From: Bacteroidota bacterium | GTDB lineage: Bacteria > Bacteroidota > Bacteroidia > Flavobacteriales_D > Crocinitomicaceae | Reading direction: 5' to 3' | DNA length: 5,445 nt | Assembly (NCBI GenBank): GCA_024280195.1 | Contig: JAJRQP010000120.1 | Coordinates: 1 to 5,445, forward strand | Part shown: one piece after another, positions 1 through 5,421 of the stretch | Layout of the letters: each line of letters begins with the position of its first letter | Position numbering within the stretch: position 1 is the first letter of the stretch | Notes under the pieces: model-generated | Told to the model about the DNA's origin: nothing | The model's database searches: none | The model's input: the letters and a program-made list of their open reading frames with translations, nothing else | Program-made: the position numbers and the translations under genes

Positions 1-389
1 TTGTCAAGACAAAACAAGTGGATACTTCACTCGTTTTTCACGGAAACATTATTGTCATCACTGACGAAGGAACATTTTCTGCAGCTGCAATCCTAGCAAG
101 TAACTTAAAGACACTTGCTGATGCAAAAATAATCGGGAGAATGGCTGGGGGGAGTTTTTATCAAGGGAATGCAGGAACTTTGCTTTTGAAACTTCCAAAA
201 TCTAAGCTGCAACTTTTTGTAAATCCTAATTCGTTCTATTCTCAGCTTAAAGAAGTTGAGGATCCTCTAAAGATTAAAGAGCCCGAAATCTATTTACACC
301 CTTTGATTATTGATTACAAAAAAAGGGACATGTATTATTTGAAACAAGGAGTGAAAGCCTTTTCGCTGTTTGAAGAAAGAGTGCTATAG
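1..389 (+). CDS. S41-family peptidase, C-terminal fragment (5' end outside window)
   Basis: This is the last ~128 codons of a gene entering from the left. The frame read from base 3 is open to the window edge, so the GTG at 18 is internal. The piece matches the C-terminal half of the S41 (C-terminal-processing/tricorn-like) serine peptidase domain. It has a beta strand (IIVITDEG), then the nucleophile region TFSAAAI with the likely catalytic Ser at bases 78-80, an IIGRMAGGS turn, and an LPKSKLQL strand typical of the substrate groove. A closing segment (KEPEIYLHP) resembles the family's end. The GKG lysine motif of the CtpA Ser/Lys type is not visible after the serine; the MAGGSFYQG loop is more like the Bacteroidota/tricorn-like branch (inference). 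Export to the cell envelope is typical of the family, but the N-terminus, signal peptide and any PDZ domain are not visible. The gene ends in TAG; the next gene starts 94 bases later. Confidence 0.8.
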   Translation, partial: VKTKQVDTSLVFHGNIIVITDEGTFSAAAILASNLKTLADAKIIGRMAGGSFYQGNAGTLLLKLPKSKLQLFVNPNSFYSQLKEVEDPLKIKEPEIYLHPLIIDYKKRDMYYLKQGVKAFSLFEERVL

Positions 390-411
390 TATTCAAAGAC
401 TTGAAGCACTA

Positions 412-456
412 AGCATTAGATTCCTTTTAGATTAAAATGCTAATACAAGTTTTTTT
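412..456 (+). terminator. weak terminator-like hairpin after the S41 peptidase gene
   Basis: A 6-bp stem (AGCATT at 412-417, AATGCT at 436-441) has an 18-base loop and is followed nine bases later by a run of seven T (450-456). The stem is short and AT-rich and the T-run is offset, so this is a poor intrinsic terminator. It is recorded because it lies in the right place, 23 bases after the stop codon. Confidence 0.2.
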
Positions 457-458
457 CT

Positions 459-466
459 TAGCTTTA
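459..466 (+). promoter_or_regulatory. possible Bacteroidota -7 element before the lipoprotein gene
   Basis: TAGCTTTA matches the Bacteroidota -7 consensus TAnnTTTG at five of its six fixed positions and sits 17 bases before the ATG at 484. At the expected -33 spacing only a TG is present (438-439), so the match is partial. An AT-rich gap produces such matches by chance, so this is only a candidate. Confidence 0.2.
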
Positions 467-483
467 ACTCAAATCAAATTGCT

Positions 484-1242
484 ATGCTAAAGATTACACT
501 TATTCTAACTTCCGTTTTTCTTTTTGTTTCTTGTCAAGAAAAATTAGAACCGATAGAAGTCATTAAAGAAGTTGAAGTTCAACCTGAACTTATTGAAGAA
601 GATTATTTCAATTACGACACATTAAAAGGAATATACACTGGAGATTTTGCGGGTAGCAAGATTAGAATCATTGTCAACTATTCTAGCAATACTAATGCAA
701 TAGGCTATAACATACATAAAGGATTGCAACGGAATATTTCTGGTAAAGTTCTCAACTCCAATGATACCATATTTATGACTTTAGCTGAACCGGGAGATCA
801 TAAATACGATGGCGTTTTTAATCTTACTTTTATCGGAGAAGATCAACATCCAACTGCTATTTGGGCTTCGAACAGTGGAAAAATTAAACCAAAAACTTTT
901 TCTCTCACAAAAAAGGTTGTGGAAGAGTTTGATGATGACAAGCTAAATGAGAATAGTATTCCTGCATATTTTGATTCTGCGATGGATTCTATTGGAATTT
1001 ACAATTTCGATGAAGACGGATTTGTTGTTTTTATCTATTATCCTTCTTCTGATAAAGAAAATAGAATTGAACAATACCAAGAAATAAAAGGAACTTGGTC
1101 GTTTAACGATAAAAAAATAACCATTGATTGGGAGAATAATGATTTATTCGGCTCATCAGAAATATTTTCTGTGATTAAGAATGATTATGAGTTTCATATG
1201 ATTGAAGAAGGCGGAAGAACAATTACACCTTCTTATTGGTAG
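484..1242 (+). CDS. Putative two-domain lipoprotein of unknown function
   Basis: The 252-residue product starts with a short type II signal peptide: one Lys, a hydrophobic stretch, and a lipobox FVSC with Cys17 as the predicted lipidated residue. It should therefore be membrane-anchored in the envelope. CQEKLE after the cleavage site is acidic and may favour surface export, as in known Bacteroidota lipoprotein export signals (inference). Residues 22-42 form a Glu/Val/Ile-rich tether. Residues ~47-142 look like a beta-rich domain (LKGIYTGDF, later EPGDHKYDGVF, ending KPKTFSLTKK). Residues ~156-252 form a second beta-rich unit (IGIYNFDEDG, IKGTWSFNDKKITIDW) with the GxYxFxxDG...GxW pattern of lipocalin-like lipoproteins. 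I do not recognise a named family, and no catalytic residues stand out. The ATG is placed directly at the signal peptide. The DUF2306 gene follows after 2 bases, suggesting a shared transcript and possibly a shared envelope role. Confidence 0.8.
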   Translation: MLKITLILTSVFLFVSCQEKLEPIEVIKEVEVQPELIEEDYFNYDTLKGIYTGDFAGSKIRIIVNYSSNTNAIGYNIHKGLQRNISGKVLNSNDTIFMTLAEPGDHKYDGVFNLTFIGEDQHPTAIWASNSGKIKPKTFSLTKKVVEEFDDDKLNENSIPAYFDSAMDSIGIYNFDEDGFVVFIYYPSSDKENRIEQYQEIKGTWSFNDKKITIDWENNDLFGSSEIFSVIKNDYEFHMIEEGGRTITPSYW

Positions 1243-1244
1243 CA

Positions 1245-1898
1245 ATGCGATCAACCTTAAAGAAAACATTCAATCTTGGTGCTTTTTTACTCATTCTTTA
1301 TGCGTCTTATTTATTGATACTTCTTTCCTTGCCTTATATCTACTTTGAAAAACACGTTGATTTTCTAGAGACGAAGCAATTGATTTATCATATCAAAGTT
1401 TGGCGAGCTAGTTTTTACATTCACGTTTTTTTTAGTCCTATTGTTATTCTTAGTGGGTTGTTTCAATTCAATAAGCGCATTCTTAGAAATAGAAAGAAAA
1501 TTCACCGTTGGTTAGGAAAAGCATATGTTTTTACCGTCCTATTTGTTTCAGGTCCTTCTGGCTTTATAATGGGGTTGTATGCGAATGGTGGAAGAATCAC
1601 TCAAACGAGTTTTACAATTCTATCTGCCTTGTGGATTTTATTTACGTTTATTGGCTATAAGAAAATACGAAAAGGAAAGGTTGATTCTCATGTGAAATGG
1701 ATGCTCAGAAGTTATGCTTTGACTCTTTCTGCTGTAACTTTAAGGTTTTACGCTTATCTTTTTGACGTGTTTAATATTGATCTTTCACCAAGAGAAACGT
1801 ATGCAGTTTTGGCTTATATCAGTTGGATTCCAAATTTGATTGTGGTGGAAATGTATGTGAGGTCGAAATGGTTTAAGGGATATGTGGAGGTTAAATAA
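1245..1898 (+). CDS. DUF2306 family integral membrane protein
   Basis: The 217-residue hydrophobic protein has about six predicted membrane helices (roughly residues 11-33, 54-75, 92-112, 121-139, 154-174, 185-205). It carries the signatures I associate with DUF2306: HRWLGKAY (87-94) at the start of helix 3, and SHVKWMLRSYALT followed by AVTLR (148-167) leading into helix 5. His60, His87 and His149 lie near helix ends and could be cofactor or metal ligands, but that is speculation; the family function is unknown. The ATG at 1245 is chosen over the in-frame TTG at 1236, which would overlap the preceding gene. With this start the gap to the upstream stop codon is 2 bases, fitting translational coupling with the lipoprotein gene. 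The product belongs in the inner membrane. The gene ends TAA and converges on the TPR lipoprotein gene. Confidence 0.8.
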   Translation: MRSTLKKTFNLGAFLLILYASYLLILLSLPYIYFEKHVDFLETKQLIYHIKVWRASFYIHVFFSPIVILSGLFQFNKRILRNRKKIHRWLGKAYVFTVLFVSGPSGFIMGLYANGGRITQTSFTILSALWILFTFIGYKKIRKGKVDSHVKWMLRSYALTLSAVTLRFYAYLFDVFNIDLSPRETYAVLAYISWIPNLIVVEMYVRSKWFKGYVEVK

Positions 1899-1959
1899 TT
1901 TTACTTTTTTTTAAACATTGTTCAAGATTTTTCATCTTTCAATTCTCAATTTTAACCTC
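1887..1959. repeat. 9-bp inverted repeat spanning the convergent gene junction
   Basis: GAGGTTAAA (1887-1895, overlapping the end of the DUF2306 gene) is perfectly complementary to TTTAACCTC (1951-1959), five bases before the end of the opposing TPR gene. The spacer is 55 bases, AT-rich, and holds a T8 run and a small 5-bp hairpin (AAGAT 1924-1928, ATCTT 1934-1938). The position suits a bidirectional transcription end, but the loop is too long and the inner stem too weak for a convincing intrinsic terminator. Confidence 0.3.
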
Positions 1960-1963
1960 TCAC

Positions 1964-3130
1964 CTATTCTACCTCCTCAATCTGCGTGTCAGCTAAATCC
2001 TCGTTCTCGCTCACAACTAACTTCCCACTTTCTGAAATTGTTAAAAAAGTAGCATTGATTTTAGTTTCATTGATGATAGGATTATCGTAATAACCGTGCT
2101 TGTCGGTGTCTTTTTCGTACTCAACCTCAAAGGTGTTTATACGTAATCCGTCTCTCTCAACTGATGCTCTCATTCTCGGTGAATCCATATTCTTCTGTCC
2201 TGAAATGATGCGTTTATCAATCAATTTACCTTCGTGAGTAAAAGTGGCAATTCGATAAAGCATAGGATAAGATTCATGCATAAAATCATCTCGGATAACG
2301 TAAATTAACGCGACATATTTTTCTGTTTCATAAGGAATAGAATGGTAATAAAAAATCTTTCCAACTTCTCGAGAAAAAGCTTCGTCGCGCATTTCTGCAA
2401 TGTATTTTTCATACTCATACGAAATGGTTTCATGCTCTTGCCTTAATTGTTCATAGCTTTTACTTTCTACTAAATCATAAGGCAAAGGAATATGAGCAAA
2501 TTGCTTTTTGAATTGCAACCAAAATAAATTTTCTGAATTAGCTACACCTCTCAAACCTTTCTTTAGTGCTGCTTCAAATTGCCATGTCTTGCGGACATTT
2601 GCTAAATCACTGTCCTTTCTAATGTGATTAAAATTGGAATAACCTGCCTGAATTGCATATTCAATGTATTGAGCGCTTTGTTCTTCTTTTTCGAGAAGAG
2701 AAAAAATACAGGCTTTATTATATAATATCTTAGAAAAAGGTTCATAGTTGAGTTGCTCTGCCATATTGTAGGATAGCAATGCATCATCAAACTTCTTTTG
2801 ACTCATGTATAAATTCCCTAGTTCGTAATAGGTCTGTGCTGTTGGTTCTTTTAGCAACGATTCTTTGAAATAAATTGAAGCAGAATCTAATTTTTTCTTG
2901 TTCCGAAAAGCATCTAAACCCCTCAAGAATAGTGAGTTTGATTCCTTTATTTGCTTCTCTTCATTCTTTAGAAAAGACATGATTTTATTTCCCGAGAATA
3001 GGTCCGCCTCTGTGATTTCAACAGGGATGAGCTTCTCAATAATTTTCTCATGGATGGGAGCAACAGGCTCTCCGCAACTAACTGCTAGTATTGATATTCC
3101 GATAATTGCAAAGGTTTGAAACAACTTCAT
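1964..3130 (-). CDS. TPR-repeat lipoprotein
   Basis: The product is 388 residues from the ATG at 3130. An in-frame TTG 24 bases further out would only add eight polar residues before the signal peptide, so it is rejected. MKLFQTFAIIGISILAVSC is a clear lipoprotein signal with Cys19 lipidated. After a charged tether (24-45) come about three TPR units (residues ~66-97, 98-131, 132-165), including YYELGNLYMSQKKFDDALLSY and YNKACIFSLLEKEEQSAQY. A HIRKDSDLANVR segment (~169-180) is the cap often seen after TPRs. Residues ~200-380 are a mixed, mostly beta C-terminal region (EKYVALIYVIRDD, LYRIATFTHEGKLID) that I do not recognise. TPRs bind protein partners, so a scaffolding or sensing role in the periplasm or at a membrane face is likely, but the partner is unknown. 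It is a single gene between a convergent pair and the paa genes, with no visible functional link to either. Confidence 0.8.
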   Translation of the reverse strand: MKLFQTFAIIGISILAVSCGEPVAPIHEKIIEKLIPVEITEADLFSGNKIMSFLKNEEKQIKESNSLFLRGLDAFRNKKKLDSASIYFKESLLKEPTAQTYYELGNLYMSQKKFDDALLSYNMAEQLNYEPFSKILYNKACIFSLLEKEEQSAQYIEYAIQAGYSNFNHIRKDSDLANVRKTWQFEAALKKGLRGVANSENLFWLQFKKQFAHIPLPYDLVESKSYEQLRQEHETISYEYEKYIAEMRDEAFSREVGKIFYYHSIPYETEKYVALIYVIRDDFMHESYPMLYRIATFTHEGKLIDKRIISGQKNMDSPRMRASVERDGLRINTFEVEYEKDTDKHGYYDNPIINETKINATFLTISESGKLVVSENEDLADTQIEEVE

Positions 3131-3169
3131 AGATGATTGGTTTTGAAGCTTCAATATACGGAAAAAAAT

Positions 3170-3189
3170 GGAGTTTCGGAGTTTTGGAG
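3170..3189. repeat. short tandem GGAGTTTY repeat upstream of the TPR lipoprotein gene
   Basis: Two and a half copies of an 8-base unit (GGAGTTTC, GGAGTTTT, GGAG) lie 40 bases upstream of the ATG, in the presumed leader or promoter region. On the coding strand this reads as CTCCAAAACTCCGAAACTCC. No consensus -33/-7 promoter was found nearby. It could be a binding site or simple slippage. Confidence 0.4.
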
Positions 3190-3234
3190 CATTCTAGTTT
3201 TAGACCGATACATTTTTCAACTACCTTACTTCTA

Positions 3235-3254
3235 CGGACAGGCTCGACAAGTTC
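3235..3254. repeat. possible degenerate dispersed repeat (TCGA-core)
   Basis: CGGACAGGCTCGACAAGTTC is markedly more GC-rich than the surrounding gap. It shares the CGGA start and CTCGAC core with the large inverted repeat at 4493-4591. Sequences of this flavour occur as dispersed intergenic repeats in many bacterial genomes. Copy number cannot be judged from one window. Confidence 0.35.
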
Positions 3255-3286
3255 TTTTTCAGAATCACAAAAAAACAAACCACTTC

Positions 3287-3317
3287 ATTACTAATTCTTA
3301 ATTGTCAATTACTAATT
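3287..3317. repeat. AT-rich direct repeat at the paaH 3' end
   Basis: ATTACTAATT occurs at 3287-3296 and again at 3308-3317, a 21-base period. Between them is the odd palindrome AATTGTCAATT (3300-3310). The second copy contains the paaH stop codon (3312-3314), so the repeat forms the 3' boundary of paaH. No terminator hairpin with a T-run is visible here. Confidence 0.4.
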
Positions 3318-4472
3318 GCTAAAAAAAGTCTCCCCTTTATCAACCATTCTTCGCATCAATGGACTTGGACGGTAACGATCTTCTCCGTATTCATGGAACA
3401 TTGCTTCCAATTTCTCCAAGACATTCTCCAAGCCAATTTCATCTGCCCAAGAAAGTAATCCTTTCGGATAATTCACTCCTTTTGTCATGGCTAAATCTAT
3501 TGCTTCTTTGCTACCTATGTTTAAAAATACAGCATCAACTGCTTCGTTAATTAGCATCATCAAGATTCTATCAAAAATTTGTCGCCCTAATTTTGCATCT
3601 TCTATTGGCTTTGGATTCTCCGCATTCTCTGCATAATCAAAGTAACCTTTTCCTGATTTCCTCCCTAAATATCCTGCTTCTGAAAAGCGCATTTGCGTAA
3701 ATGAAGGCTTGTAACGAGGATCATAATAGAATGACTTAAATACGGTTTCTGTAACGGTATAATTCACATCGTTTCCAATGTAATCCATCAGAGTAAACGG
3801 CCCCATTCTGAATCCTCCGATAGAGGTCATTGCCCAATCAATCGTCGCGAAATCAGCAATTCCCTCTTCGTAAATCCGCAATGCTTCACCGTAGAATGGA
3901 CGAGCAACTCGATTTACAATAAATCCTGGTGTATCTTTGCAAATCACCGTAATTTTTTTCCATGAATCAATCAATGATTTTGTTTCGTTAAGCGTTGCTT
4001 CGGAAGTTTGTACTGCCGGAATAATCTCTACTAACGGCATTAGTGGTGCAGGATTGAAAAAATGCACACCTATAATTCTACTTGCATCTTTCAAAGCTGC
4101 ACCAATAGACGCAATCGACAGTGAAGACGTATTTGAAGCCAGGATGCAACCTTCAGGTGTTATTTCCTCCAATTGAGCAAAAACTTTCTTCTTGATTTCA
4201 AGATTCTCCACAATCGCTTCAATAACAATTCCACATTCTTTGAAATCGTGAACATCTGTACTATATGAAATATTGGATTGAGTAGTGTCTGATTGTTCTT
4301 GGGTTATTCTCCCCTTCTCTACCAAACGCGCCATGATTTTTGCCAATTTACTTTTTGACTTTATTAGAACCGCTTCGTTTAAATCTACCAAAACAACTTG
4401 ATGACCATTCTGTGCAGCTACTTGTACTATTCCGGAACCCATTGTTCCTCCACCTAAAATTCCTACTTCCAT
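3312..4472 (-). CDS. paaH: 3-hydroxyacyl-CoA dehydrogenase, PaaH type
   Basis: This NAD-dependent enzyme is predicted to oxidise 3-hydroxyadipyl-CoA to 3-oxoadipyl-CoA late in phenylacetate breakdown, in the cytoplasm. The Rossmann fold opens at residue 2 with the nucleotide loop GGGTMG (7-12) and Asp30 ending strand 2 as the NAD selector. The family's catalytic set is intact: Ser116 (SNTSS), His137 (GVHFFNP), Glu149 (VEI) and Asn187 (IVNR). The first C-terminal domain spans ~182-280 (MGPFTLMDYIGNDVNYTVTE). A second 3HCDH domain (~295-380) carries the PaaH hallmarks MLINEA, GVNYPKG, WAD and EYGEDRYRPSPL. At 386 residues it is shorter than E. coli PaaH (about 475), apparently lacking most of the region between the two C-terminal domains. 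An in-frame stop two codons upstream of the ATG fixes the start. It follows paaG by 128 bases. A general 3-hydroxybutyryl-CoA dehydrogenase role is the main alternative. Confidence 0.88.
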   Translation of the reverse strand: MEVGILGGGTMGSGIVQVAAQNGHQVVLVDLNEAVLIKSKSKLAKIMARLVEKGRITQEQSDTTQSNISYSTDVHDFKECGIVIEAIVENLEIKKKVFAQLEEITPEGCILASNTSSLSIASIGAALKDASRIIGVHFFNPAPLMPLVEIIPAVQTSEATLNETKSLIDSWKKITVICKDTPGFIVNRVARPFYGEALRIYEEGIADFATIDWAMTSIGGFRMGPFTLMDYIGNDVNYTVTETVFKSFYYDPRYKPSFTQMRFSEAGYLGRKSGKGYFDYAENAENPKPIEDAKLGRQIFDRILMMLINEAVDAVFLNIGSKEAIDLAMTKGVNYPKGLLSWADEIGLENVLEKLEAMFHEYGEDRYRPSPLMRRMVDKGETFFSN

Positions 4473-4492
4473 ATATTATTATTTATCACTTC

Positions 4493-4591
4493 TGTCTCGG
4501 CTACGCTCGACATCCGTTATTCACTCGACATCCGTTAGTCGTTCGATATTCGTTATGTTTTTACACACGGATGTCGAGCGTAGTCGAGACA
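4493..4591. repeat. 25-bp inverted repeat between paaG and paaH (REP/BIME-like)
   Basis: The left arm (4493-4517) and right arm (4567-4591) are reverse complements over 25 bases with a single G-T wobble (G4500 against T4584). The arms are built on the core CTCGAC-TACG-CTCGACATCCG and enclose 49 bases. In the paaG-paaH transcript they would form a long stable hairpin starting ten bases after the paaG stop codon. No U-tract follows on either strand, so it does not look like an intrinsic terminator. A smaller hairpin can also form within the right arm region (TGTC 4572-4575 with GACA 4588-4591, extended by CGG/CCG). Its GC content differs sharply from the neighbouring AT-rich DNA, consistent with an inserted dispersed element. 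Confidence 0.85.
4506..4559. repeat. three 18-bp tandem units inside the paaG-paaH repeat
   Basis: Units begin at 4506, 4524 and 4542 with exact 18-base spacing. The first two share CTCGACATCCGTTA perfectly. The third reads TTCGATATTCGTTA, differing by three C-to-T changes. The first unit overlaps the end of the left inverted arm, so the direct and inverted repeats share one core motif. The last four bases of each unit are not conserved. Confidence 0.8.
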
Positions 4592-4600
4592 CCGTTATTT

Positions 4601-5374
4601 TTATTCTCCTTTGAACTCCGGTTTTCTTTTCTCCAAAAACGCAGCACATCCTTCATTGAAATCGTAAGAATTACCCGCTTGTGTTTGCAAATCTTCTTCG
4701 ACCTTTAATTGTTGCTCCAATGAATTGGTCAAACTTTCATTCATTGCTTTCTTAGTCAAACCTAATCCTTTTGTTGGCATTTTTGCTAATTTCTTCGCAA
4801 ACGCATCTATCGTTGCAACAAACTCATCATCTGCTACGGACTTGTAAATCATGTTCATTGCTTCTGCTTCTTTAGCACCTACCTTATCCGCAGTCATCAT
4901 CAAAGCCATTGCTTTTTGCATTCCCACCAACCTTGGTAAAAAGAAAGTTCCCCCTGAATCTGGAATTAAGCCTATTTTAGAAAATGCTTGAATAAAACTA
5001 GCGCTTTCTTTGGCAAAAACAATGTCACACGCCAAGGCAATATTTGCACCTGCTCCCGCAGCAACACCATTTACCGCAGCAATTATTGGTTTTTCTATCT
5101 TTCTTATTCTAAGAATAATTGGGTTGTAATGATCTTTTACGATAGAATTTAATGGCGGACCATTTGGATCCGTTGCTTCCGCCAAATCTTGCCCTGCGCA
5201 GAATGCTTTCCCTTCTCCGGTAATAACAATTGCACGAACATCTTTATTTGTTTCACAAGCATCTAGTGCAACTTGCATTTCTAGTGCCATTGCTTTATTA
5301 AAAGAATTAAAAACATCTGGTCTATTCAATTTTATTTCACAAACCCCATTTTCTATTGTTGAAATTATTCCCAT
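4601..5374 (-). CDS. paaG: 1,2-epoxyphenylacetyl-CoA isomerase (crotonase family)
   Basis: A 257-residue crotonase-fold enzyme close in length to E. coli PaaG (about 262). In phenylacetate catabolism PaaG converts 1,2-epoxyphenylacetyl-CoA to oxepin-CoA, and later isomerises 3,4- to 2,3-dehydroadipyl-CoA. Strong PaaG markers are LNRPDVFNSFN (16-26), GKAFCAGQDL (55-64), HYNPI (82-86), AAVNGVAAGAGAN (99-111), FSKIGLIPDSGGT (131-143) and the C-terminal EGCAAFLEKRKPEF. Asp139 in IPDSGGT corresponds to the catalytic Asp of PaaG. The two hydratase glutamates of true enoyl-CoA hydratases are replaced (Asn111 and about Phe131), which argues against PaaF. The ATG at 5374 fits the family's N-terminus; an A-rich stretch precedes it rather than a Shine-Dalgarno. 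It is followed on the same strand by paaH and is the first gene of this pair in the window. Other paa genes, notably paaF and paaABCDE, are not visible. Confidence 0.88.
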   Translation of the reverse strand: MGIISTIENGVCEIKLNRPDVFNSFNKAMALEMQVALDACETNKDVRAIVITGEGKAFCAGQDLAEATDPNGPPLNSIVKDHYNPIILRIRKIEKPIIAAVNGVAAGAGANIALACDIVFAKESASFIQAFSKIGLIPDSGGTFFLPRLVGMQKAMALMMTADKVGAKEAEAMNMIYKSVADDEFVATIDAFAKKLAKMPTKGLGLTKKAMNESLTNSLEQQLKVEEDLQTQAGNSYDFNEGCAAFLEKRKPEFKGE

Positions 5375-5389
5375 TGATTTTCTTTTTCA

Positions 5390-5421
5390 CGAAGTTACTA
5401 TTTATTTGAATATTTGCCGAA
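5390..5421 (-). promoter_or_regulatory. possible Bacteroidota promoter upstream of paaG
   Basis: On the minus strand TTCG (5421-5418) is followed after 20 bases by TAACTTCG (5397-5390), 15 bases before the paaG ATG. This compares with the Bacteroidota pattern TTTG-N19-21-TAnnTTTG: one mismatch in each element, correct spacing. The sequence is AT-rich, so chance matches are easy, and the implied 5' leader would be short. I see no clear operator for a PaaR or PaaX type repressor in the 71 bases available. Confidence 0.25.

Noticed and set aside
1236..1244. TTG start for the DUF2306 gene at 1236
   Set aside because: It would overlap the preceding stop codon and add only three residues; the ATG at 1245 fits better.
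3131..3154. N-terminal extension of the TPR lipoprotein to a TTG at 3154
   Set aside because: It adds eight polar residues before a signal peptide that begins ideally at the ATG at 3130.
3078..3278. Minus-strand open frame of 66 codons spanning the TPR gene start and the upstream gap
   Set aside because: It overlaps the signal peptide region of a well-supported lipoprotein in another frame and crosses repeat sequence; its product resembles no family.
4493..4591. CRISPR array
   Set aside because: Units are only 18 bases in direct tandem with no unique spacers, and the flanking arms are inverted; no cas genes are present.
4473..4600. The inverted repeat as a Rho-independent terminator for paaG
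   Set aside because: The stem is strong, but no T-run follows the hairpin on either strand, and the loop of 49 bases is far longer than usual.
4340..4708. Plus-strand open frame of 122 codons across the paaG-paaH gap
   Set aside because: It runs antisense through the ends of two conserved enzyme genes and the inverted repeat; it is a shadow frame helped by the GC-richer repeat.
4601..5374. Assignment as enoyl-CoA hydratase PaaF
   Set aside because: Both hydratase glutamates are replaced and the Asp139, HYNPI and GAGAN features fit PaaG instead.
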